DNA of 64,000 nucleotides, from NCBI RefSeq assembly GCF_026210795.1, contig NC_089446.1, forward strand, positions 3,005,001 to 3,069,000, given 5' to 3'. A model generated the notes under the pieces. It was not told the DNA's origin. It saw nothing but the letters and a program-made list of their open reading frames with translations, and did no database searches. Shown here in pieces: positions 21,402 to 33,581 of the stretch. How positions within the stretch are numbered: position 1 is the first letter of the stretch; the number at the start of each line of letters is the position of its first letter. The position numbers were made by a program, and so were the translations under genes. This DNA comes from Rhizophagus irregularis. Its lineage: Eukaryota; Glomeromycota; Glomeromycetes; Glomerales; Glomeraceae.

Positions 21402-22478
21402 AAGCTCTAAGGGGATGGCTAGAAATGACGTCATTTCTTAAAGGGGGAGGGGTTAAGACCATGATGATGTTACACACCTTCTATTTTTAGACACTTGTAG
21501 TTAATATAATTCTAGTCAGAATTGTGTTTTAATTTTACATTTCCTAAAATAAATGATGACATATGGTGTATATCACCTAAACTCATCAATAGTCCGAATT
21601 TTTATTTTATGATGATCATTACTAAATTAGGATTTATTACTTCTAAATAAGGGGGTCGTCTAAAGCAGAGTCAAATCACGTGATTCGATATAATATGAGT
21701 GAACTAAGTTTTTTATGAATCAAGTTTAACATAAACTTGAAAATCATAAAATAAATGTATTTTAGCCTGCTCTACGAGTTTATCTTAAGGTTAAAAGGTA
21801 GATTTTGAATACTGGTTTTCACTTTATATATTAGCAAAAGCTTTTTTGCCGATCATATCCAAAAATGGATAGACAAAAATGAAAAGTCAAATAAATCGAA
21901 AACGGCATTCAAAACTCATTTTGTCATTCTAAGTAAACTTGCAGAGCAGGCCAAAATACACTTAGTATATATGTTTAAAAGGTCGTATATATATTGCGAA
22001 AAATTTTATTTAGAAAATAAATTTTTTTCGAAGTCACGTGATTTGACTCCGCTTTAGACGTCCCCTAAATAAGGCAATAGTCTAACTTTATTTAGTAATT
22101 AAAATTTTGATCACAATTTATTATAACAAATAAATCAATATAATTGGTTATAATCAATATCGCATGATAGAATAATTCCGAAATTTTCTCATTTATATAT
22201 AAGTTAATATAGAGATATATAAAAATATGCTAACTTTAAACTTTAATAACTTTTGAAATATGTTAGATAAAGGAAAAGTAATCCGATAATTTGAAAGAGA
22301 AGAACTCAAAGTGTAATTTTATCGGTTTACATTTTTAATTATCATATAATTTTAACAAGTAGTTAGCTTTTTAAAATCACTAATTTTATTTGATGAGTTT
22401 AAGTGATATGCACCATATATAGGGAGGGGGCAAAAATCCTAAAATTTAAATTACGTCATTTCTGGCCATCTCCTAAAT
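21402..22478. mobile_element. Outer inverted-repeat element of a nested pair
   Basis: Left end CTAAGGGGATGGCTAGAAAT (from about 21402) matches the reverse complement of the right end, whose last bases are GGCCATCTCCTAAATAG (to about 22478). The arms continue inward: a block around TATGGTGTATATCACC (about 21564-21592) matches 22390-22420 inverted. About 1.08 kb; no transposase visible. A second inverted-repeat element lies inside. Confidence 0.65.
21648..22072. mobile_element. Inner inverted-repeat element (nested)
   Basis: Left end GTCGTCTAAAGCAGAGTC (about 21655) and right end GACTCCGCTTTAGACG (about 22046-22061) are inverted copies that share a CACGTGA core. A second inward pair, around TTTTAGCCTGCTCT (about 21760) and AGAGCAGGCCAAAA (about 21943), shows that the whole element is a long imperfect foldback. 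About 425 bp; non-coding. Confidence 0.65.
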
Positions 22479-22609
22479 AGTCCGGATTGGTTCAAATTAA
22501 AGAGTAATTCAGGATCAGACCAAAAAAATTGCTTCATTTTAATCTGATCTAGATTATGTTAAAAGATAATCCAGCAGTTATTTAATTCAGTCTGGCCTGG
22601 TCCTAAAAT

Positions 22610-22920
22610 AAAAAATATTGTGAAAATATTTTTAATTATAATTACTTTGAAAAATATTTCACAACATTTTTTTGTTAAATTAATTAAAATAATATTGCAA
22701 AACATTTTTTAATTATACTTTGAAAAAATATTTCACAACATTTTTTTAATTAAAATTACTTTAAAAAAATATTTGCAATATTTTTTCATTAAATTAATTA
22801 TAGAAATGTTGCAAAACATTTTTTTTATAATAATATATTAAAAAAAACATTTTGCAATATTTTTTTTATAATAATACTATATTAAAAAAAATATTTTGCA
22901 CCATTTTTTTATTTAATAAT
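22610..22920. repeat. Degenerate tandem repeat, TTTCACAACATTTTTT-like units
   Basis: Five or six imperfect units of roughly 50-60 bp alternate an A-rich run, an ATTTGCAATATT/ACAACATT core and a T-rich run. They lie within AT-rich DNA with no coding sense. Confidence 0.5.
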
Positions 22921-23098
22921 TAAACAATCACAATAAAAACAATTACTTAGTCCAGTTCAATTCCAACCCTTTAATTTAATCTGAATTAGACTTATAATCC
23001 AGAACTAAAGCCAGACCAAACTGAATATTTTGGTCGGATTGGATTAACCGATGCCAGACTGGATCAATCCTAATTTTCAGTTTGGATTGCCAAATTTA

Positions 23099-23542
23099 AG
23101 GTTGCCTGCCAAAATTAAAAAGGAAATTCTGAAAGGTTTTGGCCAATCAAATCAAATGCTGAAAATGCCAAAATTAGGCTGAAACTCAGTCTTAATTTTG
23201 GCTAAAATTAAAATTCGGCTGAAATTATGATATTGTGTCATGTGACGTTATACCAATTTCCAAAAAAAAGAAATTTTGTTTCCCAGTAAAATTGATGAAA
23301 TCAGTTTCACAAAGGTTACACAAATTTCCAAAAAAAGAAATTTACAATGTCGATCATTTTCTGGCCAGAATTACGTCCTAAAAATGGCCAGAATTATACC
23401 AATAATTTTGGTCAAATTTTGGACTTTTGGCAATAATTTCGGCATTATAAATTTTCAGCAAATTTATTTTTGATTGCCTAAACTTTTGGCTACAAAAAAG
23501 TTTTGGCCTTGGCTTAAATTACCTAATTTTAGCAAGCAACTT
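23099..23542. mobile_element. MITE-like element with AGGTTGC termini, long form
   Basis: Left end AGGTTGCCTGCCAAAATT and right end AATTTTAGCAAGCAACTT are inverted repeats flanked by TA on both sides. The interior is built from repeated GCCAAAATTA-like words. The termini resemble those of the 240-bp elements at 26516-26753 and 52384-52624, so this is probably a related, longer family member. Confidence 0.5.
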
Positions 23543-24069
23543 TAGCCAAATTAGAATCAGATTAATTAGAACTTTAGAAATGATACATTGTGATAAATAA
23601 ATCTAACTTTTCAACTTAATCCTAATATAATTCTAATTAACTTTAATTCTAATTTTTAGCTCTAATAAATATTAAAAAAGTTTTAATTAAATATAATTAT
23701 TTTTCATATTTAATTTTTAATAAATTATAATTTTTATTAACTTAATTAATTATATATTTTTTTTAAAAAAAAAATCAATTCAATTATTTTATTAAAAGAT
23801 GGTTTTGAATACTTTTTCTTTAGCTGGCCTAAATAAAAAAAAAAGCGAAGGTTACACAAGATAATAAACAATAGAGTTACACACGGAGAAGGCTGAAAGG
23901 TAGAGAACAATGCCAAGTTCCAAGCATTCTTCTCAAAAACAATCAAAACAACAACGCGTCGTCCTCTATACAACACACGAGTAATGAGCAATCACAACAA
24001 ACACATAACAAACATAAGACGAATGGCAGAATAAATACAGGAAATACACACCCAGAAACAACTGAATTA

Positions 24070-25609
24070 GTGTATGAAAAAGGAGATTGCCAAAAAGATC
24101 CAGACAATTTAGAGGAAATAGTCGAATCTTTGACAAATGAAGAAAACGTTAACGTATTCTTAGCAAGACAGAGGTTAAGGTTTACTAAGGGGAATCTAAA
24201 TAATCAAGAAACGAATGATTCAATGTATTTAGATTTGCACATAGTAGCACATAATATAGATGGAATAGCTAGTACTCCGTCTATACAAAAACTTCACAGT
24301 TTGTTGGAATTTATCGAAGAAAAGAACATCGATATTATGGCTATATCAGAAACTAATATAGACTATTGTCAGGAATACTTTATAAACCAAGACATTAAGT
24401 CGAAAGGTTTACTCGATAATATTCAGTGAACGAGATCAAAAAACCAAAGGATCAGTGGAATCCAAGGCACTTCGCGATCCATAACAGACGGGATTGAAAC
24501 ATTACTATGCAGTAGAACGCATATCTCTATATATCATAATAGTTAAATTCTTATTCATACAGAGAGAGATATGGATCTGGTTGATATATGCCGCTCCTAA
24601 CAATCAAGACATGAGGAAAAGCTTGATTGATGAATTGAAAATAGCTATAGAGGGACATAACCGATCAATTCACAACACCGTAGTACTACACGTTGTATTA
24701 GGCGATTTTAACGACACAATTGACAATAAAATAGATCGCTCGCCTAGTACTGAACAACCAGAATCACAATTTCTGATACAGTTAGCGCAACTGGGACTTT
24801 ATGATGTTTGCCGAGCTCTTTATCCGGATACAGAGCTATTTACACATGAGAAATGGGATAAAAATAAGGATAAATCAAGCCATATATCAAGATCAAGAAT
24901 CGATCAAATTTGGATCACACATGAGGCCGATGTTACTCCAGTAGAATTCTCAGTGCACTCATCACAGATGATCACAAATAGCCATCATAGTATTATTTCA
25001 ACAACGGTAAATATATCAGGATTTATTAAGAACAACTTCCGGCATTGTGTCCCAGATCAGACACGGGATGTGAATTTAGATGATAGACATCAGAACAATC
25101 GCATAGTGGACATCAGTAAAATTACTAATTTACAATGGGAGAATTTTACCGAAACATTTGACAGAGAAATAGAGGCATGGGACTTTCAACAATTAATCGA
25201 TGAATTCAATCATGAAATACAACTAGGATATGAAACGGACAATGATGGGGAAAAAATAAGATGTAAATTTAATGAGCTTTGGAACAATATCATGAGCGCA
25301 ATATCAATAGCGGTGAATATAGAGCTGCCTATGAAGACAGTTAAATATCCGGAAAGTCGCAATATAAGACATAAATTATCATTTGTAGATAAAACCATGC
25401 GACATACCACTAAACTGGGAAGTTTAATGAGGAAAATAAGTAAGGATCAGGGATTCATTGACAATAAAGACGATAAATGGATTAATTTTTGGATAAATAG
25501 AATCAATAAATACAACAAAGATTACAACAAAAAAGAATATGACAAATTTATTGATAATCATAAAGGCTTACTATTCCTACACACGATTTCTTCGGTGACG
25601 CACGGATAA
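24070..25609 (+). pseudogene. LINE AP-endonuclease region
   Basis: Two reading-frame pieces (24070-24429 and 24494-25609) form an exonuclease-endonuclease-phosphatase domain that would nick target DNA. Visible signatures: HIVAHNIDGIAS with IMAISETNID (first strand and metal-binding Glu), YAAPNNQ, VVLGDFND (the catalytic GDFN block), RIDQIWIT, and SHHSIISTTV at the usual SDH position, here changed to SHH. A stop at 24429 and a decayed stretch to about 24590 separate the pieces. The C-terminal part of the second piece links towards the reverse transcriptase. Confidence 0.8.
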
Positions 25610-26007
25610 AGAATGCTAAAGAAGTATTTAAAAAGAGAATCAAAATAGATAAAAACTATTTACAAGCACAACGGCTACGTAAAATCCAAGATAGTATAGA
25701 AAATTGGTGCAATATAATACATTCGGATATTCCTAAATGGTTACACTCCACATAAGACAACGTTAAAGAACACATTATAATTGATAGAGCAGTAATTTCT
25801 AATGAGAATGAAGGTGTTAGATTAGCCCTTGATCCTAATACAATTAGAACCCATGCAAAAGATACTTTTGCAGAAATTTTACGAAAACGCAATACTAAGT
25901 CAATAGAACAGGACGTTTTCTGGAGTAATATATATAGGCTCCTAAAGAAAGGGGTAATTCACTCAATAACGTACGGCTAACCTAATGGACGAGATAACAA
26001 TGGAGGA

Positions 26008-27480
26008 ATGGCCCAAACACTAGAACTAGTAAATACGAATTCAGCGCCAGGTCCTTCAGGCATTGGATATGCTATAATCAAACATTTCTCAGACAAATCT
26101 AGTTATATTTTATTAAAATTCATTAATCTGTCCTTGAAAATAGGAGTTGTGCCAGACCAGTGGAAGCAGTCACTTATCCATCCGATTCCAAAACCACAAA
26201 AATTTAATTATATTTTGGCCAACACATGTCCCATAGCACTATTAGATAATATCAGGAAATGCGTCACCAAAGTATTAACAAATCGGTTAAGTGCAATTTT
26301 GACATCTAATAAAGTTTTACGCGGATTAAATTTTTGCGGTCTCAAAGGGAAGACCAGCAATACCATTACGACTGATGAATGACATAATTGAAGATGCAAG
26401 GGAGAATGGAAGGAAACTTTGGGTGGTAACCCAAGATATGATGAAAGCTTATGATTCGGTTAGCACAGAAAGTCTACAATTAGCATTAATTTAAGAGGCT
26501 GAGGCATTACCAGTAAGGTTCTTTATGCGCATCTTCAAAATCCTACGATTAGTTTCGTCAAAATTTTACTATAGATTTATTATAGTTTCGGCAGAGTTTC
26601 AGCAGTTTCGGCATTTATAATAAGTTTCGGCAGTTTCGCCTTTCTCCAAAGTTTCGCCAGTTTTTTAATATAACTTTAATATAGTTTCGGCAGAATTTCA
26701 CTTTTCGGCGAAACGCCATCTTGCCTAAACCCCTAGGTTTCGGCAAGCAACCTTACATACCGAGAAATTTGTCATATGGATTACAGGCCTATTCTTGCGA
26801 ATAGACATAAACGAACGTAATAACGCTTTTACCAAATTCAACTTTCACAGGAGGAGATGGTATAGACCAGGGGGATGCGATTTCACCTCTCTTATAGAGA
26901 ATCTTTTACGATCCATTGCTTGTAGCGAATTCGCAGCGTGCAACCACCAACAAGGGTATGAAATGGTGAATACGTGGCCCTCGGACATTCGGGATCAATC
27001 AACGTAGGCAACAATATAGACTAAGAGTACCAGTTATATATAGCATATATGGATGATACAAGTTATTTGGATAGTTCAGGGGATAAAATTCAAGAATTGA
27101 TCAATATAGCCACACAGTTCTATAATTTTAAAGCTGATGTAGATATAAATGGAAAAAAGTCTGAACTGATTGTTATTAATCCTAAATTACCTAGAGAAGA
27201 TCTATATATTATTATTGGACGTGACAAATCAAAGGTTCAAGCCACAGATAAAGAAATACGTTATTTAGGATGTTATTTCTCTTCTTCCAATTCAAGAAAA
27301 AGATCAATTAAAAGAATTAAGGATATAATTGAAAAATTTTTGAATCCTATCAGACGAAAACGTATTACAGTAGGACACATTGCTTATCTAATTAATCACG
27401 TCTTCATCCCAAGAGTAATATATGTAGCCCAATTAATGACATTATCAGAAAAGAATGGAATCTTTTATTCACTCCAGTGA
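26008..27480 (+). pseudogene. LINE reverse transcriptase region, split by a MITE
   Basis: Fingers and palm: SAPGPSGIGYAIIKHF, PDQWKQSLIHPIPKP (IPKP block) and RGLNFCGLKGKTS. In a shifted frame follows TQDMMKAYDSV, the palm A-motif Asp region. The MITE at 26516-26753 interrupts next. After it come a badly decayed stretch (26795-27007) and then AYMDDTSYL at about 27046, the catalytic YxDD box. KSELIVIN and RYLGCYFS mark the following motifs. Multiple stops and shifts make it inactive. Confidence 0.8.
26516..26753. mobile_element. MITE, AGGTT family, inserted in the LINE reverse transcriptase
   Basis: Ends AGGTTCTTTATG and GGCAAGCAACCT are imperfect inverted repeats flanked by TA on both sides, consistent with a TA target duplication of Tc1/mariner type. 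The 238-bp body aligns in inverted orientation with 52384-52624 across nearly its whole length (for example CTACGATTAGTTT and TTTATAATAAGTTTC). Non-coding. It splits the reverse transcriptase between its A-motif and YMDD blocks. Confidence 0.75.
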
Positions 27481-27589
27481 TCAAGTTAGTTAAGCAAATA
27501 TGTGGATTGTCTAGAAGTTATCCAACATCAGCATTATATCGTCGATACATTTTAGGAATTAATAATCCATAGGGATCAAATATACGCAA

Positions 27590-28250
27590 ATGATCACTGC
27601 TTTTATATATCTAATAAATAGCAATTCATTGGTATCTAGATCCATAATGATAAGATGTAGAACAGCGCAGCTACGTTTGGCTATACATGATAATATTTTT
27701 GAACATGAATCAGAATCATTATTTTTAGGTCATCAAGAAGCCAAATCTAATTTAAGTCTACATAATATTATTATAGCACGAAAGTTAAATATTGTTATAC
27801 AACAAGATTATATAAATAGAACAATATGGGCTATCAGTGGAGGGAGTATACCCATTAGAGAAATATTTATAACACATAGATGCCTCAATTTATTATGAAA
27901 AATTGGAACCTCAAATTCATACCCACTTATATATGCTAGTCAATTAATATTACCTTCTGGAATAGGGCACTATGAGCTGGGCATGTTACCGTTTTATTGC
28001 AGGGTTATCAGCCAAAGGACGCATAGCTAAATGGTATCAGCTGTTGACCCAATGGATCAAGGGAATATCGATAATAGAAACATCCAGATTTTCCATATCT
28101 AATTTCCTGAATAATACATTACAGCCAGTATCAGAGGACAAGCGAAAACACCCATATGTGATAATAAAAGATAAAAATAATAAATTATCAATAGGACTTG
28201 TAAAGAAAAGAACACATATTAAAAAAAAGGGGGGGAAATTGAATGTTTAA
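27590..28250 (+). pseudogene. LINE linker region between reverse transcriptase and RNase H
   Basis: Two open pieces (27590-27898 and 27972-28250) continue the LINE polyprotein after the thumb. No named domain is recognised, and frame changes separate them from their neighbours. Open sequence in yet another frame continues to a TGA at about 28577, just before the RNase H start. Confidence 0.55.
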
Positions 28251-28579
28251 TTATAGAAGTATGCAATATTAAAATATGTTCAGATAATCCTCAAAAAGCA
28301 ATTATTCAAAAACAGGAATGTCTAAAGATTATTACAATAGCTCAACATAATGCATTAGTTTTACCAATCTTTACTCGATTATCAACAGGCGCAATTACAC
28401 ATATTGACTGGTATTATATGGTAGACTCAGTAAATAGAGTTGAAAATATTACAACTAACATTGATATACAACAAATGGAAAAAACACCCACAATTGAGTT
28501 AAATGGAGATAATTTAGGACCATGGATCAATCGCTGGATAGAACAAGATACACTTAGACAAGAACTTACAAATATATGA

Positions 28580-29473
28580 TATAGATTAAGGTCATTAAAA
28601 AACATTGAATATTATACAGATGGATCACTAGCTAATCAAATTATAGATAACAATAATCATTCACATAATAAGGCAGATAATAATATGATAAATTTAGGGG
28701 CAGCATTTTACACAAATAATGAAGAAGGAGAATATTCAGTATACTCAAGTCTATCTCTCTGGCCATCATCAACTAGAGCAGAAATAGTAGCTATTTTCTT
28801 GGCATTACTGACAGCACCAGAAAATTCTAATGTAACTATATATACAGACAGCTTAGGTGCTATTAATTCAATTAACTCAGCTTTTGATTCAACAACTAGA
28901 AAATGGCTCAAAAAAACTAATAACCTGATTATTATTAAAATAATTATGCTGATCAGAGAGGCATCAATAAATATAAAACTGGTTAAAATAAAAGGACATA
29001 GTGGCATCATAGGCAATGATATAGCTGACAAATTGGCAAAAAAAGGCCAATGTGGAAAAAATATATTTAAAAACAATGTAGATTTTATTGATAACATACT
29101 ATCTTATTTTCCTGTTTTTATAGACAATCCTATTGAAGTTAATATTAGGCGATTTATCTTGAAAATATTAGCTACATATGAAGCTACTGAATGGTCATTA
29201 CTAAAAAATAATCAGGAATTATGTTATGCAAATGTCAATCAGATAGACTGGAAAATTACTTGGCTTATTTTTCATTATTGCAAAGGATTTCATTGCACTA
29301 GTATGCAAACTAACTATTTGTGGACTTTTATAGCAAAACTGTTTCATAAAATCCTTCCTTTAGGATCCATTCTAGCATTAAGAAAGCCAAAACTGTATAA
29401 GGAGATGAAATGTGTTATGAACTGTAACAAAAAGGAAAATTGGAATCACTTATTTGAATGTCAAGCATATTAA
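28580..29473 (+). pseudogene. LINE RNase H domain and Cys/His knuckle
   Basis: RNase H signatures in order: YTDGS (28613-28627, first catalytic Asp), STRAEIVAIFLAL (catalytic Glu), IYTDSLGAINS (third Asp) and IKGHSGIIGNDIADKLAKK (HxG...ND...AD). Near the end CVMNCNKKENWNHLFEC is a zinc-knuckle-like cluster typical of LINE tails. These motifs are intact here, although the polyprotein upstream is not. Stop at 29473. Confidence 0.8.
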
Positions 29474-29998
29474 TTGATTTGGCAAAAAATTTTAGAGATT
29501 ACAACAGAAGAATCTATAATTATATGTTTAAAACAAAAGCAAATTAAATGCCAAGGTGAAGATTTTATTAGAAATGTATTACAAGATATATTAGGAGTTA
29601 CAGCAAAATCAAAAAAATTTCAAAAGTTCCAACACTTGGCATTGGAAGTGAAAGTTGAAACTTGTTTAACAACAAAATTACAAACAGATTTTAAGATAAC
29701 TCTTACTGAGGCATAGATGCTTATGGCCAATATTTTAATACGGTTTATTTTAGCATTCAAAGAATTATTATGGAAACCAAGATGTGAACAAGTTATTTTA
29801 TGGGAAAAAAGAAAAGGCATTACTCGAACAGATAAAATTACTACAGAATCCAAAATAAAGGACAACACAAAGGACAACTTAAATCAACCTTCAGATAAAG
29901 CAAAAGATATAAAAACAAGAAAAGCAGATCGAGTACAAAAAGTCAATTCCTTTGGTAAAGAAATCAATGGATACCTTTATAAAGAAATACATATGTGA
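29474..29998 (+). pseudogene. LINE C-terminal tail
   Basis: Two in-line pieces (29474-29716 and 29717-29998) separated only by a stop, with a Lys-rich hydrophilic end. They continue the LINE polyprotein after the knuckle; no domain is recognised. Confidence 0.55.
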
Positions 29999-30366
29999 GG
30001 ATTGGATCCCAATAAAGAAAAAGTTTGATAAGGTTACACTATATATAAGCAAAAAACTATTGGAGTAATACTTAAAAAAAAAAAAAAAAAAAAAATTTTT
30101 ATTTACTTTTTATTTATAATTTTATTTTACTTTTATTTCTCTTTTTAGTTTAATTTTGGTTTACAGTATGGTATTTTGGTTTTAATTCTTTTGATTTACT
30201 TTTAATTTTGTTCTTACTTTATTTGTGATATAATAATTAATGTTTGATCGGACTGGCCAGGAGCTGGGAGTATCATTTACAGAATAGTTGTGATTATTAT
30301 GTAGTCCAAATATATTCTAATAAAATGATACATGATTCAACATTTAAAAAAAAAAAAAAAAAAAAA

Positions 30367-31190
30367 ATATTTTATTAAAATACTTTACTGAAACTTGTAT
30401 ATTTGAGGCATAGTAGTTACGTAGTAGACACTTATAAGTAACCAATAAACATTAGTTATGCAACTACTCTACCTCATTTTTTTTAATTTATTAAATCACA
30501 ATACTAATAAGTTACGTTTAGGCTGCAGCTTAGTTGAGATTATCAAATAGCAGATTTTTTTAATTATTTTAATCTCCTGAAAGTTATAATATTGCTGCGG
30601 ATTGGCTGTGATTTAACTGCGGCTTTGAAAACTTAAAATAAAATTAATGTACGAAAAAAAAATCCATTTTTTTTCATTTTTTTTTTCGACTATGTAACCT
30701 TCATCTTAACATCTAAATCTACTCACCTGCGATGATAGATAACTTAGGGATAATAAATAAATTTCTGTTGATATTGTTAAAAATAAGGTGAACATGTAAA
30801 AAAAAATATGTAAACATCCATAATATTTATTATTGGAAACTTTTTACATTCTTGATATAATTTCTTCCATTTCTCCTTTATACAATTTCTTTCTATTCAT
30901 TCCTTCATTTACAATTTTACATCAAAATGAAAAAATCAGACAAAATCGGCTAAAGATATATCTAATTTATAACCGATCAACACATGATATAAGTAAATCT
31001 TTACATATTTAAAATAATTATTATGAGCAGAAGAAATCTCCAAGAAGATTTACATAAACAGTAATGATCTACATTTAAGATTTAAGATCATTATTTAAAA
31101 ATAAACTTTTGATACAAAAGTCTAAATTTAGGTTCGAAAAGATACTTTCAAAAGTTTCGAAGTTAAGTGAACTTTGAAACTTTAAAGATT
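30367..31190. other. AT-rich DNA, no gene seen
   Basis: No ORF or repeat stands out in this stretch. Confidence 0.4.
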
Positions 31191-31199
31191 TTTTTAAAG

Positions 31200-32250
31200 A
31201 AACTTAACATTTCTTCTTTTTTATTCTAGATACCAGCTTCCATTTCAGGTTGAATCTTTGGGTAAATTTTGAAGCTTTCGCTTCAAAATTTTTTTTTAAA
31301 GTTTTTCTTTGAATTTTTTTTTTAAACGAAACTTATATTTCTTTTTTCTATTCTACATATCAGTTCTTCTTTGAGTTGAATTTTTGGATAAGTTTTAAAG
31401 AAACTTTCATTTTTTTTATTAAAGAATGGTTTACTAAACCATTTCTTCTTTTTTTCGCAAGTATCAGCTTCGATTTGATTAGATTTTTTTGAATTATTGG
31501 GTATATATATTCCAAAACGAAGCTTTGAAACTTTTTTTTAACTTTTTTTAAAGTTTTTTTTAAAGAAACTAAATATTTATTCTTTTTTTTCAAAGGCGCT
31601 GACCTTCTTGGATTGGACTTCTTGGATTGGATCAGTAAGTTTCACATTGAAACTTTAAAAAAACTTTTTTTAAAATTTTTTTTGAAGAAACTTCTTTTTT
31701 TCGTAGGTACCAGCCCCTTCTTGGATTGGACTCCTTAGATTTGATCATAAGTTTCACATTTATAACTTCAAAAAAACATTTTTTTAAATATTTTTTAAGA
31801 AACTTCTTTTTTTTTCATAGGTACCAGTTTTTCTTGGATTGAACTCCTTGGATTGATTGTAAGTTTTGTATTGTAACTTCAAAAAAACTTTTTTTTAAAT
31901 TTTTTTTGAAGAAATTTCTTTTTTTCGTAAGCACCAACTCCTTCTTGGATTGGACTCCTTGGATTTGATTGTAAGTTTCGCATTAAAACTTTCAAAAATA
32001 ATTTTTTTTTTAATTTTTTTTGAAGAAACTTCTTTTTTTCGTAGATACCAACCCCTTCCTAAATTTGACTCCTTGGATTTGATCATAAGTTTCGCATTAA
32101 AACTTTCAAAAAAAAATTTTTTTTAATTTTAAATTGTTTTTCTTAAAGAAACTGATTGTTTCTTCTTTTTTTTGTAGGTGCTGACTCCCTTCTTGAATTG
32201 TTTGGATTAAATTGAATTGGTAAGTTTCATATTGAACCTTTTGGATTTTC
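31200..32250. repeat. Tandem array of ~110-130-bp exon-like units
   Basis: About eight units, best preserved between 31597 and 32177. Each begins after a pyrimidine run ending TTTTTTCGTAG or similar, carries about 40 bp resembling CCTTCTTGGATTGGACTCC, and ends in GTAAGTTTCNCATT or a decayed version, followed by an A/T run. In order the unit therefore holds a 3' splice-site-like end, a short exon-like core and a 5' splice-site-like start. Several donors are mutated (ATAAGT). It may descend from a repeated mini-exon or simply be a minisatellite; no complete gene was found around it. Confidence 0.6.
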
Positions 32251-33188
32251 TTTTTCTTTTTTTGTAAGTTTATTGTTTTAACCTTGGACTTGAATTTTCT
32301 TTTTCTTTTTCGTAGAGCCTCGACTTTAATTTAATTTTGGATGTTTAATTTTTAATTTTTTAGTCTTATCCTGGCGAAGAGCAGCATTGCTTTAACTAGT
32401 TCAATTCTAGTCTAAGACGTGGACTTTGACTTCAATTCAACTTCAGCTTAAATTTTTTTCTTTCGTAAGTTATTTCGTTTGATTTCAGCCTGGACTTTAG
32501 AAAATTTTCATTTTGTGGATTGCTTTATTTTGAATTTCAACTTTGGAGATTTTAACTTCAGATTTTTTAGCAGGTTAATTCACTTTTAATTTGGTTTTTA
32601 TTTTGTAGTTTACTTCAACTTTTGACTTTAAATTTTCTTTTTTATAGGTACTTTGATTTGTTTTATCTAAAAATTTTCTTTTTTATGGGTACTTTAAACT
32701 TCTACTTTGGATTTTAATTTCTTTTTTGTAAGCTATTTGATTATCTTTTTGTAGGTTTGATTCAAACTTTGGTTTTGACTTCAATTCAGAATTTATATTT
32801 ATAGATTTTGATCCCGGCTTTTGGATTCAATTTTTATTTTTTAGACTGGACTTAATTTTTCTTTATAGATTTCGACCAGATTTTTCTTTAGAAAGTATAG
32901 ATTTGGAAAGATAATCTTTTTCTTTAAGAACCATTTTATTAATATTTCTTTTTCTATATTTTTAGGTTTTGGGATGGATGATATTTTTATGAGATGTTAG
33001 GCTATGAATCACATGATTATGGAATTACAGATTACTGCGCAATTAGTCTAATATAAATTTTTTTGTTTGTAATTAAATAAATGCTAATAACAATATATTT
33101 AATAAATTGATACATTTTAAAATTAATAAATAAATACATTTTAGTATATAATAAAATTCGAATAATAACAGATAACACTACATAACTT
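32251..33188. other. T-rich low-complexity DNA
   Basis: Continues the T-rich character of the preceding array, with repeated words such as GGACTTTGACTTCAATTC and TTCTTTTTCGTAG. It may be older, more decayed units. No gene seen. Confidence 0.4.
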
Positions 33189-33203
33189 ATACCTATACTC
33201 TAC

Positions 33204-33566
33204 TTTACTAAAAATGGCCAATTTTTTGAAATATTTTTATAGACCTAGATACAATGGCTTTCAAAACAATTGTGCAATTATTTTGTAAAATTTTTAAAAT
33301 ATATCAAGATATATTTAAGGTATGATTTTTGAGATTAAAATATTAAAATAATATCAAATTTAATTATATTATAATAATAAATAATAACAAAAACATTAAA
33401 AAATTATTGTGATATTATTTTGAGTTATTTTTATAGACCTAGATACAATACAATTACAAAATAATAGCAAAAATATAATAAAAACATTTTAATGTATTAA
33501 ATGTATTTTTGTAGTATTTTAAAATTATTACAAAATCATTTCAAAAAATTGGCCATTTTTAGTAAA
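33204..33566. mobile_element. Inverted-repeat element flanked by a 15-bp direct repeat
   Basis: Perfect 29-bp terminal inverted repeats at 33204-33232 and 33538-33566 (outer bases TTTACTAAAAATGGCC). Both sides are flanked by the identical 15-bp sequence ATACCTATACTCTAC (33189-33203 and 33567-33581). The interior has an ATAGACCTAGATACAAT direct repeat (about 33239 and 33435). 363 bp, non-coding. Confidence 0.75.
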
Positions 33567-33581
33567 ATACCTATACTCTAC

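Larger units (their letters stand above)
23880..30366 (+). mobile_element. LINE-type non-LTR retrotransposon, degenerate
   Basis: An ordered set of domains on one strand: an N-terminal fragment from ATG 23910 (MPSSKHSSQKQ), AP-endonuclease, reverse transcriptase, RNase H and a Cys/His knuckle, then a 3' untranslated region with TAATAAAATG (about 30321) and a 21-A tail (about 30346-30366). An earlier A-run at about 30070-30093 may mark an internal tail or a hairpin end. Domain order and the presence of RNase H fit the I/Tad-like group. The frame is broken many times and by a MITE, so it is not autonomous. The 5' boundary is uncertain and no target-site duplication was identified. Confidence 0.85.
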
